From: Salinisphaera orenii subsp. orenii MK-B5
GTDB taxonomy: Bacteria; Pseudomonadota; Gammaproteobacteria; Nevskiales; Salinisphaeraceae
DNA length: 64,000 nucleotides
Direction: 5' to 3'
Assembly: GCF_003788635.1 (NCBI RefSeq)
Contig: NZ_AYKH01000012.1
Location: 272,920-336,919, forward strand
Both the position numbers and the translations under genes were made by a program. The notes under the pieces are model-generated. The model ran no database searches and had not been told where the DNA came from. It was given only the letters and a program-made list of their open reading frames with translations. Shown in pieces: positions 19,949-31,400 of this stretch (position 1 is its first letter; every line of letters begins with the position of its first letter).

Positions 19949-21988
19949 GTGGGTCACGGCCTGCTCGAGGCACTGCTGGGGTGGGTCCAGGCCCACCCGC
20001 TGGCGGCGCTCGCGCTCGTGTTCGCGGTCGCGCTCGGGGAATCGCTGTTCCTGTTCGGGCTGCTGATCCCCGGCGCGCTGTTCATGTTCGCCTTCGGCGC
20101 GCTCATCGGCGCCGACGCCCTGCCACTGGCGGCCACCTTCGCCGCCGCGATGCTGGGCACGCTGGTCGGCGACGGTGCGAGCTACGCGCTCGGCCGCCGC
20201 TACCGCGGCCGCCTGCAGGCGCTGCCCGGCTTCGCCCGGGCGCCGACACTGGTGGCCCGGGGCCAGTCGTTTCTGGCCACGCACGGCGGCAAGGCGATCG
20301 TGCTGGGCCGGCTCATCGGTGCGCTGCGCCCGATCGTGCCCACCGTGGCGGGTGCAGCCGGGCTGTCGGTCACACGATTCGCGATCATGGACGTGATCGC
20401 CACGCTGGTCTGGGCGCCCTGCTACATCCTGCCCGGCGTGGTCTTCGGCGCCTCGCTGGAGCTCGCCGCCCAGGTCGCGACCCGACTGGCGGTGCTGCTG
20501 GTGGTGGTCGCGAGCATCGTATGGCTGGCGGTGGCCGCCGCCCGCTTCACGCTCGCAGCCGGCCGGGTGCTGACCCGACGTTATGCCGAACGCCTGCTCG
20601 CCTGGAGCGGTCGCCATCGACGGCTGGGCATCCTCGGCCGCGCGCTCGCGGACCCGCGTCAGCCCGAACTGCCGGCGCTGGCGATTCTCGCGGCCCTGGT
20701 CATGGCCGCGACCGCGTTGCTCTACTGCGCGGTCTGGGGCTGGCCGCAGCCGGTCTATCCCGGCCGCTTCGACGCGCTGGCCTTCTACGTCACCCAGAGC
20801 CTGCACACGCCGATCTCCGACGGGATCGCACGCGTGCTCGCCGAGATCGGCTCGCCGCTGATCTATCTGCCGTTCGCGGCGGTCATCGGCGCCCTGCTGG
20901 CGCTGATGGGCAACTGGCGCGCGGCCGGACACTGGGCGGCGGCGATCGGCTTTTCGGCCCTGGCGACGGTGCTGCTGCGCTGGTGGCTGGCGATTCCGGG
21001 CCCCGGCGCGCTGCTGCACGGCCGCGCCCCCGATCCGCTGTTTCTGGCCGGCGGCGGCCAGGATCTGATCCTGTGCGCCACCGTGTACGGGCTGGCCGGC
21101 ATGGTGCTGGCCTCGCGCCAGCCGGCCGGCGCCCGGCCCTACTATTACGCGGTCACGATCGCCGGCGTCGTGCTGATCGCGCTCGCGCGGCTGTATCTCG
21201 GTCTGGACTGGGCGAGCGATCTGCTCATCGGCCTGCCGGTCGCCTTCGTCTGGCTGAACCTGCTCATGCTCTGCTATCGGCGCCAGCGGCCGCGACCGGT
21301 ACGCGGCCGGCCGGTATTCATGGTTCTGGCGGGCTGTCTGGTGATCGCCGCGCTGCTGACGCTGCTGCCTCAGCGGCCTCTGCCGGAGGCCGCCGGCGCG
21401 CAGCCGGCCAGGCCGCTCGCCGACTGGGCCGATGACGGCCACCGTGTGCTGGATGCGCGCATCCGCGACATCGCCGGGCGACCGAGCGCGCCGCTCAACG
21501 TCCAGGCCGTCGGCGACGCCCACGCGCTGATCGCGACGCTCGCGCGGGCCGGCTGGCATCCGCCGCCGGGCCTGGACGCTGGCCAGCCGCTGCGCTGGCT
21601 CGCACCGGACGTCGACATCGAAACGCTGGCGGTACTCCCGCGCATCCACGACGGGCGCCGCGCCGGCATCACTCTCGTGCACGCCATGCCCGCAGACGAG
21701 ACGAGTCGGCGCAGCGTGCTGCGGCTCTGGCGCAGCGGCGCCTTCACCGCCGACCGGCATCGGCCGATCTGGGTCGGGATGGTCGATCACCAGCGCGTGG
21801 AACGCCGCCTGAGTCTGATCGCCACGGCGGCGGATCAGCGCAGCCACGCGCGGGCGCTGGCCGATCTCGAACGCACGCTCGCGGCGGCCGGCATCGGACA
21901 TCGCCGGGTCGCGGGCATCGGCGGCACCACACAGCTGCTGCTCTGGTCCCCGGTGCCCGGCGTCGATGCTAAAGTAGCGCCGGACTAG
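19949..21988 (+). CDS. DedA / PAP2-like / LssY C-terminal fusion membrane protein, 679 aa
   Basis: Starts with GTG 15 bp after hemL. Residues about 1-190 are a DedA (SNARE-associated) domain with GESLFLFGLLIPG and IVLGRLIGALRPIVP. Residues about 230-450 are a multi-helix segment placed where PAP2 lipid phosphatase domains sit. The last 200 residues are an LssY-type domain ending LLLWSPVPGVDAK. Oddly, the PAP2 catalytic residues look lost: where PSGH is expected the sequence reads AGGGQD, and where SR-x5-H is expected it reads LARLYLGLDWASD, with Asp in place of His. Probably a membrane lipid-handling protein; phosphatase activity is doubtful. Confidence 0.85.
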   Translation: MGHGLLEALLGWVQAHPLAALALVFAVALGESLFLFGLLIPGALFMFAFGALIGADALPLAATFAAAMLGTLVGDGASYALGRRYRGRLQALPGFARAPTLVARGQSFLATHGGKAIVLGRLIGALRPIVPTVAGAAGLSVTRFAIMDVIATLVWAPCYILPGVVFGASLELAAQVATRLAVLLVVVASIVWLAVAAARFTLAAGRVLTRRYAERLLAWSGRHRRLGILGRALADPRQPELPALAILAALVMAATALLYCAVWGWPQPVYPGRFDALAFYVTQSLHTPISDGIARVLAEIGSPLIYLPFAAVIGALLALMGNWRAAGHWAAAIGFSALATVLLRWWLAIPGPGALLHGRAPDPLFLAGGGQDLILCATVYGLAGMVLASRQPAGARPYYYAVTIAGVVLIALARLYLGLDWASDLLIGLPVAFVWLNLLMLCYRRQRPRPVRGRPVFMVLAGCLVIAALLTLLPQRPLPEAAGAQPARPLADWADDGHRVLDARIRDIAGRPSAPLNVQAVGDAHALIATLARAGWHPPPGLDAGQPLRWLAPDVDIETLAVLPRIHDGRRAGITLVHAMPADETSRRSVLRLWRSGAFTADRHRPIWVGMVDHQRVERRLSLIATAADQRSHARALADLERTLAAAGIGHRRVAGIGGTTQLLLWSPVPGVDAKVAPD

Positions 21989-22058
21989 CCGGCCGACCGC
22001 TGCGCGGCGCCGGCCCCTCCAGATCGTTCATCGTTCGCGCGGACGCGCCGTTACGCCT

Positions 22059-23021
<963 letters not shown>

Positions 23022-23040
23022 CGCGCACACCGGCCCGCGC

Positions 23041-23706
23041 ATGACCGATATCGTCGCCTTCAATCACGTCGTCAAGCGCTATCCCGGCGGCAAGATGGCG
23101 CTCGACGGCGTGTCGCTGCGCCTCGCGCGCGGCGAGATGGCGTTTCTCACCGGCCATTCCGGCGCCGGCAAGTCGACGCTGATGAAACTCATCGGCCTGA
23201 TCGAACGGCCGACCCGGGGCCAGGTGGTCATCAACGGCACCGATCTGGCCACGGTCCGGCGGCGCCAGATTCCGCGCTACCGCCAGCGGCTGGGGCTGAT
23301 CTTCCAGAGCTACAATCTGCTGTTCGACCGCACCGTGTTCGACAACGTCGCCCTGCCGCTGGTGATCCGCGGCCTGGGCCACGCCGACATCGCCCGCCGC
23401 GTGCGCGCCGCTCTCGACACCGTCGGTCTGCTGTCACACGAACGCAAGTTCCCGGTGACCCTGTCCGGCGGCGAGCAGCAGCGGGTGGGCATCGCCCGCG
23501 CGGTGGTCGATCGCCCCTATCTGCTGCTGGCCGACGAGCCCACGGGCAATCTCGACCCGGCGCTGTCGGCCGACATCATGCGGCTGTTCACCCGCCTCAA
23601 CGAGACCGGCACGAGCATCATGATCGCCACGCACGCCATCGATCTGGTCCAGCGCATGGGCCATCGCCGGATCGCGCTCGATCACGGCCATCTGGAGGCC
23701 GGCTAG
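23041..23706 (+). CDS. ftsE: Cell division ATP-binding protein FtsE, 221 aa
   Basis: ATPase of the FtsEX complex, which couples the divisome to periplasmic peptidoglycan hydrolases. Walker A GHSGAGKST (about 38-46), Q-loop FQSYNLL, ABC signature LSGGEQQR near 140, Walker B LLLADEPTGNLD and the switch His in ATHAID are intact. It lies 19 bp after ftsY and 2 bp before ftsX, so the operon is tight. Confidence 0.95.
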   Translation: MTDIVAFNHVVKRYPGGKMALDGVSLRLARGEMAFLTGHSGAGKSTLMKLIGLIERPTRGQVVINGTDLATVRRRQIPRYRQRLGLIFQSYNLLFDRTVFDNVALPLVIRGLGHADIARRVRAALDTVGLLSHERKFPVTLSGGEQQRVGIARAVVDRPYLLLADEPTGNLDPALSADIMRLFTRLNETGTSIMIATHAIDLVQRMGHRRIALDHGHLEAG

Positions 23707-23708
23707 GC

Positions 23709-24695
23709 ATGGCCGAACAGCGCCGCGGCCGCGACGGACGCCGGCCGTCCCAGCGCCAGCGCATACCCACCCTGGCCGCGCCGGCCCAGGGCTGGCTGGG
23801 CGCGCACGCCCGCTGTCTCATCGAGGCGCTGGGGCGCATGCACCGGCGCTGGGTCGCGAGCCTGCTCACCGTGTTCGTGATCGGCATCACGCTCGCCCTG
23901 CCGACCGGACTGTACGTGCTGGTCAAGAATCTCGACACGCTCTCGACCAGCTGGCAGGGCACGGTCCAGGCCTCGCTGTATCTCGACGACGACGTGAGCG
24001 TGGAGCGCGGGCGCACGCTCGCGCGCCGGCTCGATGCCCGCGATACGATCGACGGTGCCGAATACGTCTCCGCCGAAGAGGGCCTCGAGACGTTTCGCGA
24101 GGCCTCGGGCTTCGGCGACGCGCTCGACGCGCTGCCGTCCAACCCCCTGCCCGCGGTGGTCGTGGTCACGCCCGACGCGGACATGACCCGGGCCGCGGTG
24201 GGCGAGCTCGTCGACACGCTGCGCGGCGAGACCGGCGTGGCCCGGGCCGAGCTGGACCAGGCCTGGCTGGAGCGTCTGTTCGCCATCCTCTCGCTGATCG
24301 AGCGCGCGGCCTGGGTGATCGGGCTGCTGCTGTCGGCAGCGGTGGTGTTCATCGTCGGCAACACCATCCGGCTGGACATCGAGAACCGGCGCGAGGAGAT
24401 CGAGGTCATGAAACTGCTGGGCGCCTCCGACGCCTTCATCCGCAGGCCGTTCCTCTACAGCGGCGTCTGGTACGGCCTGTCCGGGGCGGTGGTGGCGCTG
24501 ATCCTGCTCGGCGGATGCTTCGTGGCGCTGGCCGGGCCGCTCGGCACGCTGACGCGCTCCTACGACGGCGCGCTCGATCTGGTCGGCCTCGGCTGGAGCG
24601 GCGGGTTCGCCCTGCTGGCGACCGGCATCGCGCTGGGCTGGTGCGGCTGCGCGCTGACCGTGAACCGGCGACTCGCGGACATCGAACCACGATAG
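23709..24695 (+). CDS. ftsX: Cell division protein FtsX, 328 aa
   Basis: Integral-membrane partner of FtsE. The N-terminus is basic and cytoplasmic. A first membrane helix near residues 50-75 (FVIGITLALPTGLYVLV) is followed by a periplasmic domain and then three helices in the C-terminal FtsX domain, with NTIRLDIENRREEIEVMKLLGA, the typical coupling segment, between the first two. The length is normal. A possible extra promoter for rpoH lies after its stop. Confidence 0.94.
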   Translation: MAEQRRGRDGRRPSQRQRIPTLAAPAQGWLGAHARCLIEALGRMHRRWVASLLTVFVIGITLALPTGLYVLVKNLDTLSTSWQGTVQASLYLDDDVSVERGRTLARRLDARDTIDGAEYVSAEEGLETFREASGFGDALDALPSNPLPAVVVVTPDADMTRAAVGELVDTLRGETGVARAELDQAWLERLFAILSLIERAAWVIGLLLSAAVVFIVGNTIRLDIENRREEIEVMKLLGASDAFIRRPFLYSGVWYGLSGAVVALILLGGCFVALAGPLGTLTRSYDGALDLVGLGWSGGFALLATGIALGWCGCALTVNRRLADIEPR

Positions 24696-24811
24696 CGGGA
24701 ACCAAACGTCGCGCCGCCTGTCTTTGGGATATTACTATTGGACTGCAGCCCCACTCCGGCGTTATTTGATAGAATGACGCCATAGGCAAAAGTCCGAAGG
24801 AGGCTTTGCAC

Positions 24812-25687
<876 letters not shown>

Positions 25688-25718
25688 GGCGACCCGACGC
25701 CCCCGCTCGGCGGCGGCC

Positions 25719-27326
25719 ATGCCTCCCGACACGACGCGGCGGCGTCTGCTGGTGTCGACCGCGACACTTGCCGGCGCCTCGGCGCTGGGCGGCTGGCACT
25801 GGCCGTTGCATGCGGCCCCGCCCGATGATCGTCGCTTTACCTTCGAGCATCTGATCGCACACGCGCGTGGACTCGCGGATCGACCCTACGATTCACCCGA
25901 GTCGCGGCACGCCGCACTGCTCGATGAGCTCGGCTACGACACCTTCATGGGGATCCATGCCGACCGCGAGCACTCGCTGTGGCACGGCGCGGACCTGCCG
26001 GTGACGGTGGAGTTCTTCCAACTCGACCAGAGCGCACGGGTGCCGGTAACGCTGCACGTCGTCGACACCGACGGCCGCGCACGCCGGCTCGACTATCGGC
26101 CGTCGCTGTTCCGCTACGACGATCCCGAGCTGGAACAGCGGCTGCCGGCCGATCTCGGCTTCGCCGGTTTTCGCGTGCGCGATGCGACCGGCGACCGCCG
26201 CGAATGGTGCGCTTTCAAGGGCGCGAGCTATTTCCGCAGCTCCGGCGCGCTCGACCAGTACGGCCTGTCCGCCCGCGGCGTCGCGGTCGACACCGGCTAC
26301 GGCGCCGAGGAATCCTTTCCGCACTTCACCGCCTACTGGCTCCTGCGCCCGGCCCCGGAGGATACGACGCTCACCGTGTGCGCCCTGCTCGAGGGAGAGG
26401 ATCTGACCGGCGCCTATCGTTTCGAAATCGGCGAGCGCGGCGCGGTGATTGAGGTCGAATCGCATCTGTTTCAGCGCCACGGCATCCGGCGGCTGGGCAT
26501 CGCCCCGATGACGAGCATGTTCTGGTTCAGCGAGACCAACGCCCGGCGCGGCACCGACTGGCGTCCGGAACTGCACGACAGCGACGGTCTCGCCATGATC
26601 ACCGGGCGCGGCGAACACCTCTGGCGGGCACTGGACAATCCGCCGCGGACCCACTACAGCGCCTTCGGCGACACCGATCCGCGCGCCTTCGGCCTGCTCC
26701 AGCGCGACCGGGACTTCGACCACTATCAGGACGCAGCGGTCCATTACGAACGCCGCCCGAGCCTGTGGGTGACCCCCCGCGGCGACTGGGGCCCGGGGCA
26801 TGTCGGGCTGCTCGAACTGCCCACCGCCGAGGAGGTGTACGACAACATCAACGCCTTCTGGGTGCCCGAGGGCAGCGACCACGCGGACGCCCGCTGGCGC
26901 TTCGATTATCGGCTCGACTGGCGGGACCGCTCAGCGCCCGCGTCCGGACGCGCGCAGGTGGTGGCGACCCGAACCGGCCGGGCCGGCGACCCGGGCAGCT
27001 ACGACGACCAGTCGGTGCTGGCTCGCAAGTTCGTGATCGATTTCGAAGGCGGCGCGCTGCCTCGACTCGCCGACGATACGGCCCTCGATGTCCGGGCCAG
27101 CGCCAGTCACGGCGATATCGTCAATCCCTATGCCCGTCGTGTCGCCGGCACGCCGCGCTGGCGCGCGTTCTTCGACTGGAGCGGCGCGCTGCCGCCGGCG
27201 GACGAACCGGTCGAGCTGCGCTGCGTGCTCGCCCACAGCGACCGGCTGCTGACCGAAACCTGGCTGTTCGCCTATTTTCCACAAGCGCTGCCGACCCAGA
27301 TCTTTCACCCGGAGGAAAACGCCTAG
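25719..27326 (+). CDS. opgD: Glucan biosynthesis protein OpgD/OpgG family, Tat-exported, 535 aa
   Basis: Periplasmic protein for osmoregulated periplasmic glucan backbones. A Tat-type signal, TTRRRLLVSTATLAG, is followed by a cleavage-like region, and then the family motifs FTFEHLIAHARGLA, FKGASYFR, ESFPHFTAYWLL and SMFWFSE. The Tat signal and length (E. coli OpgD 551 aa) favour OpgD over OpgG. I chose ATG 25719, immediately before the twin-Arg segment, 31 bp after rpoH. The glucosyltransferase opgH is not adjacent; the 215 bp downstream holds nothing I can support. Confidence 0.92.
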   Translation: MPPDTTRRRLLVSTATLAGASALGGWHWPLHAAPPDDRRFTFEHLIAHARGLADRPYDSPESRHAALLDELGYDTFMGIHADREHSLWHGADLPVTVEFFQLDQSARVPVTLHVVDTDGRARRLDYRPSLFRYDDPELEQRLPADLGFAGFRVRDATGDRREWCAFKGASYFRSSGALDQYGLSARGVAVDTGYGAEESFPHFTAYWLLRPAPEDTTLTVCALLEGEDLTGAYRFEIGERGAVIEVESHLFQRHGIRRLGIAPMTSMFWFSETNARRGTDWRPELHDSDGLAMITGRGEHLWRALDNPPRTHYSAFGDTDPRAFGLLQRDRDFDHYQDAAVHYERRPSLWVTPRGDWGPGHVGLLELPTAEEVYDNINAFWVPEGSDHADARWRFDYRLDWRDRSAPASGRAQVVATRTGRAGDPGSYDDQSVLARKFVIDFEGGALPRLADDTALDVRASASHGDIVNPYARRVAGTPRWRAFFDWSGALPPADEPVELRCVLAHSDRLLTETWLFAYFPQALPTQIFHPEENA

Positions 27327-27540
27327 GCCGGCACGCGCGACGTCTCCGCGGCGACGGCCTCTGCCTATCGGCCCGCGCCATGGCCCAACCCGTCGCGCCG
27401 GGCTCGGAAGGCGCCTGCCTGCCGGGCGTGCGTCCGGCGCGTGGGACCCGCGGGCCGGCTCACGCCGTCTCGTGCTGCGGGCCCTGCCCGCGCCCGCCGC
27501 ACGTTCGGGAAACGGGGGATCGGATGCCGAACCGCGTGAT

Positions 27541-30500
27541 CTAACGCCCGTCGGCGGGTGCCGGAGCGTCGTCGTCCCGGCCCGTGCGAGCCCCGCCGGG
27601 CCCGGCCTCGCGGCCGAAGCGCTCGAAGGACGAATCCATCGAACGCAGGTGCAGATCCCGCTGCGGGAAGGACACGGTCACGCGGTTGTCGGCGAAGGCC
27701 GCGTGAATCCGCTTGTAGAGCGCATGCTGGAGCGGCAGCAGATTGTAGAGGTCGTGATAGAACACCCGCGCCTCGTAGGTCATCGTGCCGTCGTCATAAC
27801 CCACGAGAAAGACCGAGGGTGCCGGCTCCTCCAGAGCCACCGGCTCGGCCTCGATGGCCTCGGAGATCAGACGTTCGACGAGTTCGGTGTCCGTATCCAG
27901 CGGCAGCTGCACGCGCAGGATCAGCCGCGTGATGTCGTCGGTGAGCGTCCAGTTGATCACGGTCTCGGTGATGAAGGTCTTGTTGGGGATGACCACTTCC
28001 TTGTTGTCCCAGTCGGTGACCGTGGTCGCACGGATGCGGATGCGCGAAACCGTGCCGGTGAGCGTGCCGACCGTGACCGTGTCACCGACCCGCACCGGAC
28101 GCTCGAACAGGATCACGATGCCGGAGACGAAGTTGGCGAAGATCTCCTGCAGCCCGAAACCCAGACCGACGCCGACGGCGGCGACGAGCCACTGGATCGA
28201 CGACCAACGCAGCCCGATCAGGCTGACCGCCACCAGCAGGCCGACGATAACGATGGCGTACTGGAACAGCGTGGCCATCGCATAGCGGCTGCCGGCGTCC
28301 ATCGAGAACCGGCGCAGGATCGTGATCTCGAGGAACCCCGGCAGGTTGCGCCCCGCGAGCGCGGTGATCACCCCCACCGCGAGCGCCAGCATCAGAGCGC
28401 CGAGGGTGACGTTCATGAGCTGGTTCTGGCCTTCGATCTCGGTGCTGTACTGCCAGAGCGTGACGTTATCCAGCAGCTGCAGCGCCGGCAGCGTATCCGA
28501 CCAGATCAGCCACAGGCCGCCACCGATGATCAGCGTGATCACCACCTTGATGAGTCCGCGCGTCTGTTCGCTGATCTGGAGCAGATCGATCTCGAGCGTG
28601 TCCAGATTCTCCGGCGCGCCCTCGCCGGCCGCGGCCGCGGCTTCGCGCGCGGCGCGGGCCTCGCGCGCCTCCTCGCGCTTGCGCAGGGCGCGGGTGAGTG
28701 CCAGCCGGCGCTCGGCCACGGTCAGCCAGCGCACGATCAGGCTGTAGAGGATGAGACAGCCCGACAGCAGCGCCGCCGAATAGAAGAAACGGGTCTGCAA
28801 CTGCAGCGCCGTGTAGTAATAGCCCCAGAGCGCCATTCCCGACAGCAGCAGCGGCACCCCCACCGCCAGCGGCAGCCACAGATAGCCCAGCCGCCAGTGG
28901 TCGTCGCTGCTGTCGGCCAGGTTGGAGATCGCCCCACGGGTGGGATGCAGCAGCCGCCAGGAGAACGCCGCGATCATCAGCGAGCTGAACACGAACGCGG
29001 CCAGCCCGAGCGTCTCGCGCCTGCCGTCCTCGTTGATCGACTCGGTGAGCGCCAGCACCAGGGTCGGCAACACCAGGACGGCCAGCAGCCAGCGCAGATT
29101 CCGATGCAGACCGCGGCGAGCCGCCTCGTCCCAGAGAAAATGCCGCTCGGCCAGGCCGTTGGCCCGGCACACCTGGGCGAAGGGCTCGATGAACAGTACC
29201 AGCACGCCGAGCTGGATCGCGCTGTAGGCCACGGCCAGCGCATAGGGTGCCGGATCGCTGCCCTGACGGATGAACAAGCCCGTGGCGACCAGCAGCAGCG
29301 CGGCCGGCAGCGACAGCAGCAGCGTGATCAGCGTGGTGCGCAGCGTCACCCAGAAGGTATCGCGCCGCACGTTGCCGACCGGTTCTGCGAGCCGTTTGAG
29401 CCGTGCGCGCAGCGTCCGCTGCACACTGAGCATGGCGGCGACGATGAGCGCGGCGAGCAGCGCCGCGAGCGGCTCGTTGCTCGCGCCCGAGACGAAGGCC
29501 GCCACCGCGCTGTTCCAGCCGTCGGGATCAAACACCCAGGGCAGATCGCGGGCGACCGCGGCCGGCCAGTCCAGACCCACGCGGTCGAACGACGGCAGCC
29601 AGAACAGACGCTCGTCGAGCAGTCGCTCGAAGGCGCCCAGCGTTTCCTCGTACTGTTCCCCGAGCGAGCGCAGATCCCGCCCGATGTCGATGTAGCGGCC
29701 CTCCGCGTCGACCAGGAGATCGAGCACATCGCGGCGCTGTTCCAGGAGGTTGATCAGTGACCGGCGCTGGCTGTCGTTGAGCGCATCCGGTCCGTCGACC
29801 AGCGCATCCGCGCGCGAGGCGAGATCATCGAGCTCCACCCGCGCCTGCTGGAGCTGAAAGCGCTGGAGTTCGGCCGAGGCGATATCAGGCGCCCGACTTC
29901 CCGTACCGGGCACCGCCGCGAATTCGGGCGAGCTCAGGTCCCGCTTCTGCGAGCGCAGGACATCGCCGAGGGCCACCGACGTGCCGCCGATCTCGAGCTG
30001 ACGCTGGACCAGATTCAGGCGCCGCTCGAGATCCTCGACATCGCTGCGGCGTTCCACCTGGCGTGAGGCCAGACGCTCGCTGTCGGCGGTGACTTCGGCC
30101 AGCTCCCGTGACAGTTCCAGATTGCGCTGGGCCGCGTCGGCGAGCGGCCGGGCGGCGCCGCGAAGCTCGGTGAGCGTGTCCTGGCTCTGCTCGCGCAGCG
30201 TTTTGGCGGTGTCGTTCTGACGCTGCGCCAGCGCCAGCTGGAGCGTGGCGAGCGCCTGCGTGTCGCGGGACAGCCGCGCTTCGGCCAGTGTGCGCTGTGC
30301 CTCGACCAGGCGTTCGCGGGCATCCAGGCCGGACAGCTCCTGCTGGAGGCGCTCGATCTCGGCGGTCAGGGCTTCGCGCCGGGCGGACAGCTGGCTGCGC
30401 TCGGCCTCGTTGAGCGCGCTGGCGCCGGGCTCGTCGCTCGACGACGATGCGACCGACGTATCCAGGGATTGCAGCGCATTGCGTGCCTCGGCCAGCTCCC

Positions 30501-31017
30501 GGCGCGCGGCGTCCGGGCGCTGGGCGAGACGGGTCAGCTGATCGCGCAGATCGGACAGGCGGGCCTGCGTCTCGCCGAGCCGGGTATCGAGCTCGTCGGC
30601 CCGTGTCGACAGCTTCGAGGTGGCGACCTCCTCCAGTGCGTCCCGGCTGGGCGCGGCCTCGATCGCTCGCATCTGTTCGTTGATGCGTCGGATCTCGGCC
30701 GGTGCTTCGGCCGCCTTCTTGCGCAGCGCTTCGGTCTGACGGCGATCGCTCTGGGCCGCCTCGAGCGCGGACACGGCCTGCTGGTAGGTCTCCAGCGCTT
30801 CATCGCGCAGCGCCGAGTCGACGTCGTCGCGCGCCTTCAACGCGCTGATGCGATCCTGGAGCTGGCCGAGCCGTTGGTCGATGTCGACATCGGCATCCGT
30901 CGGCTGCTGGGCGTGGGCCACGACCATGCAGAGCAGCCAGCACAGCACGAACGCGACCGCACGCCCCACGCCTGCAGGGCGCGGCGCGGCCAGCCCCTGA
31001 TGCCTCGTCAACCGCAT
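27541..31017 (-). CDS. Large mechanosensitive channel of the MscK/MscM (KefA) type, 1158 aa
   Basis: Inner-membrane tension-gated channel. It has a signal peptide ending in AHA, then about 450 residues of periplasmic coiled coil rich in Gln/Arg/Glu/Ala heptads, then roughly eight hydrophobic segments, and a C-terminal MscS domain. The pore helix AAVGVGLGFGLQEIFANFVSG and the beta domain with FERPVRVGDTVTVG and VVIPNKTFI are clear. I chose ATG 31017 because GAAGG precedes it; the upstream frame is also open. Similar in length to MscK (1120 aa) and MscM (1107 aa); I cannot separate them. The extreme C-terminus is polar and disordered. Confidence 0.9.
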   Translation of the reverse strand: MRLTRHQGLAAPRPAGVGRAVAFVLCWLLCMVVAHAQQPTDADVDIDQRLGQLQDRISALKARDDVDSALRDEALETYQQAVSALEAAQSDRRQTEALRKKAAEAPAEIRRINEQMRAIEAAPSRDALEEVATSKLSTRADELDTRLGETQARLSDLRDQLTRLAQRPDAARRELAEARNALQSLDTSVASSSSDEPGASALNEAERSQLSARREALTAEIERLQQELSGLDARERLVEAQRTLAEARLSRDTQALATLQLALAQRQNDTAKTLREQSQDTLTELRGAARPLADAAQRNLELSRELAEVTADSERLASRQVERRSDVEDLERRLNLVQRQLEIGGTSVALGDVLRSQKRDLSSPEFAAVPGTGSRAPDIASAELQRFQLQQARVELDDLASRADALVDGPDALNDSQRRSLINLLEQRRDVLDLLVDAEGRYIDIGRDLRSLGEQYEETLGAFERLLDERLFWLPSFDRVGLDWPAAVARDLPWVFDPDGWNSAVAAFVSGASNEPLAALLAALIVAAMLSVQRTLRARLKRLAEPVGNVRRDTFWVTLRTTLITLLLSLPAALLLVATGLFIRQGSDPAPYALAVAYSAIQLGVLVLFIEPFAQVCRANGLAERHFLWDEAARRGLHRNLRWLLAVLVLPTLVLALTESINEDGRRETLGLAAFVFSSLMIAAFSWRLLHPTRGAISNLADSSDDHWRLGYLWLPLAVGVPLLLSGMALWGYYYTALQLQTRFFYSAALLSGCLILYSLIVRWLTVAERRLALTRALRKREEAREARAAREAAAAAGEGAPENLDTLEIDLLQISEQTRGLIKVVITLIIGGGLWLIWSDTLPALQLLDNVTLWQYSTEIEGQNQLMNVTLGALMLALAVGVITALAGRNLPGFLEITILRRFSMDAGSRYAMATLFQYAIVIVGLLVAVSLIGLRWSSIQWLVAAVGVGLGFGLQEIFANFVSGIVILFERPVRVGDTVTVGTLTGTVSRIRIRATTVTDWDNKEVVIPNKTFITETVINWTLTDDITRLILRVQLPLDTDTELVERLISEAIEAEPVALEEPAPSVFLVGYDDGTMTYEARVFYHDLYNLLPLQHALYKRIHAAFADNRVTVSFPQRDLHLRSMDSSFERFGREAGPGGARTGRDDDAPAPADGR

Positions 31018-31088
31018 GTCGCCCTTCGCTTTGGTTGCGCTGCCTGACAGCGGCCAGATTCTACCCCGCACGGGGGGCGCACGGCGAG

Positions 31089-31400
31089 TCAGCGGCTCTC
31101 GTCATCGCCGCGCTTTTCGGCTCGCCGGCGCGCGCGGGCATCGTCGATGATCTCGAAGACATCGGTGCCGAACTCGCCGAGTTCGCGGTTCACACCCCGC
31201 ACGACGTCATAGATCGTCGGTCGCGCGGGATCCGCCGACGCGGCGCGGTCCGCGGCGCCACCGGCGGAGCGGCCCCGCAGGCGGCCGGCCTGGCCGCCGA
31301 CATAATCGCCGATCAGGCGATGGACGTTCTCGACCCGCGACGCGGCCGAATCGAAGGTCGACTCGGCCGAATCCTTGACGGTTTCAAGCAGCTTCAGCAT
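31089..31400 (-). CDS. Small helical protein of unknown function downstream of the desaturase, 103 aa
   Basis: I do not recognise this gene. It reads MLKLLETVKDSAEST at the start, a helical stretch with VENVHRLIGDY, a Gly/Arg/Ala linker, and a second helical stretch with IYDVVRGVNRELGEFG, ending in charged residues. There is no signal peptide or membrane segment. The layout resembles small phasin-like helical proteins, but I would not assign it. Its start overlaps the end of the desaturase gene by 17 bp, and in-frame ATGs at 31412 and 31427 are possible alternatives. The overlap suggests translation coupled to the DesCB unit. Confidence 0.6.
   Translation of the reverse strand: MLKLLETVKDSAESTFDSAASRVENVHRLIGDYVGGQAGRLRGRSAGGAADRAASADPARPTIYDVVRGVNRELGEFGTDVFEIIDDARARRRAEKRGDDESR

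Noticed and set aside
27380..27544. Short 54-codon frame after opgD
   Set aside because: Pro/Arg/Gly-rich composition, no motif and no ribosome-binding site; not distinguishable from noise. It shows no opgH similarity.
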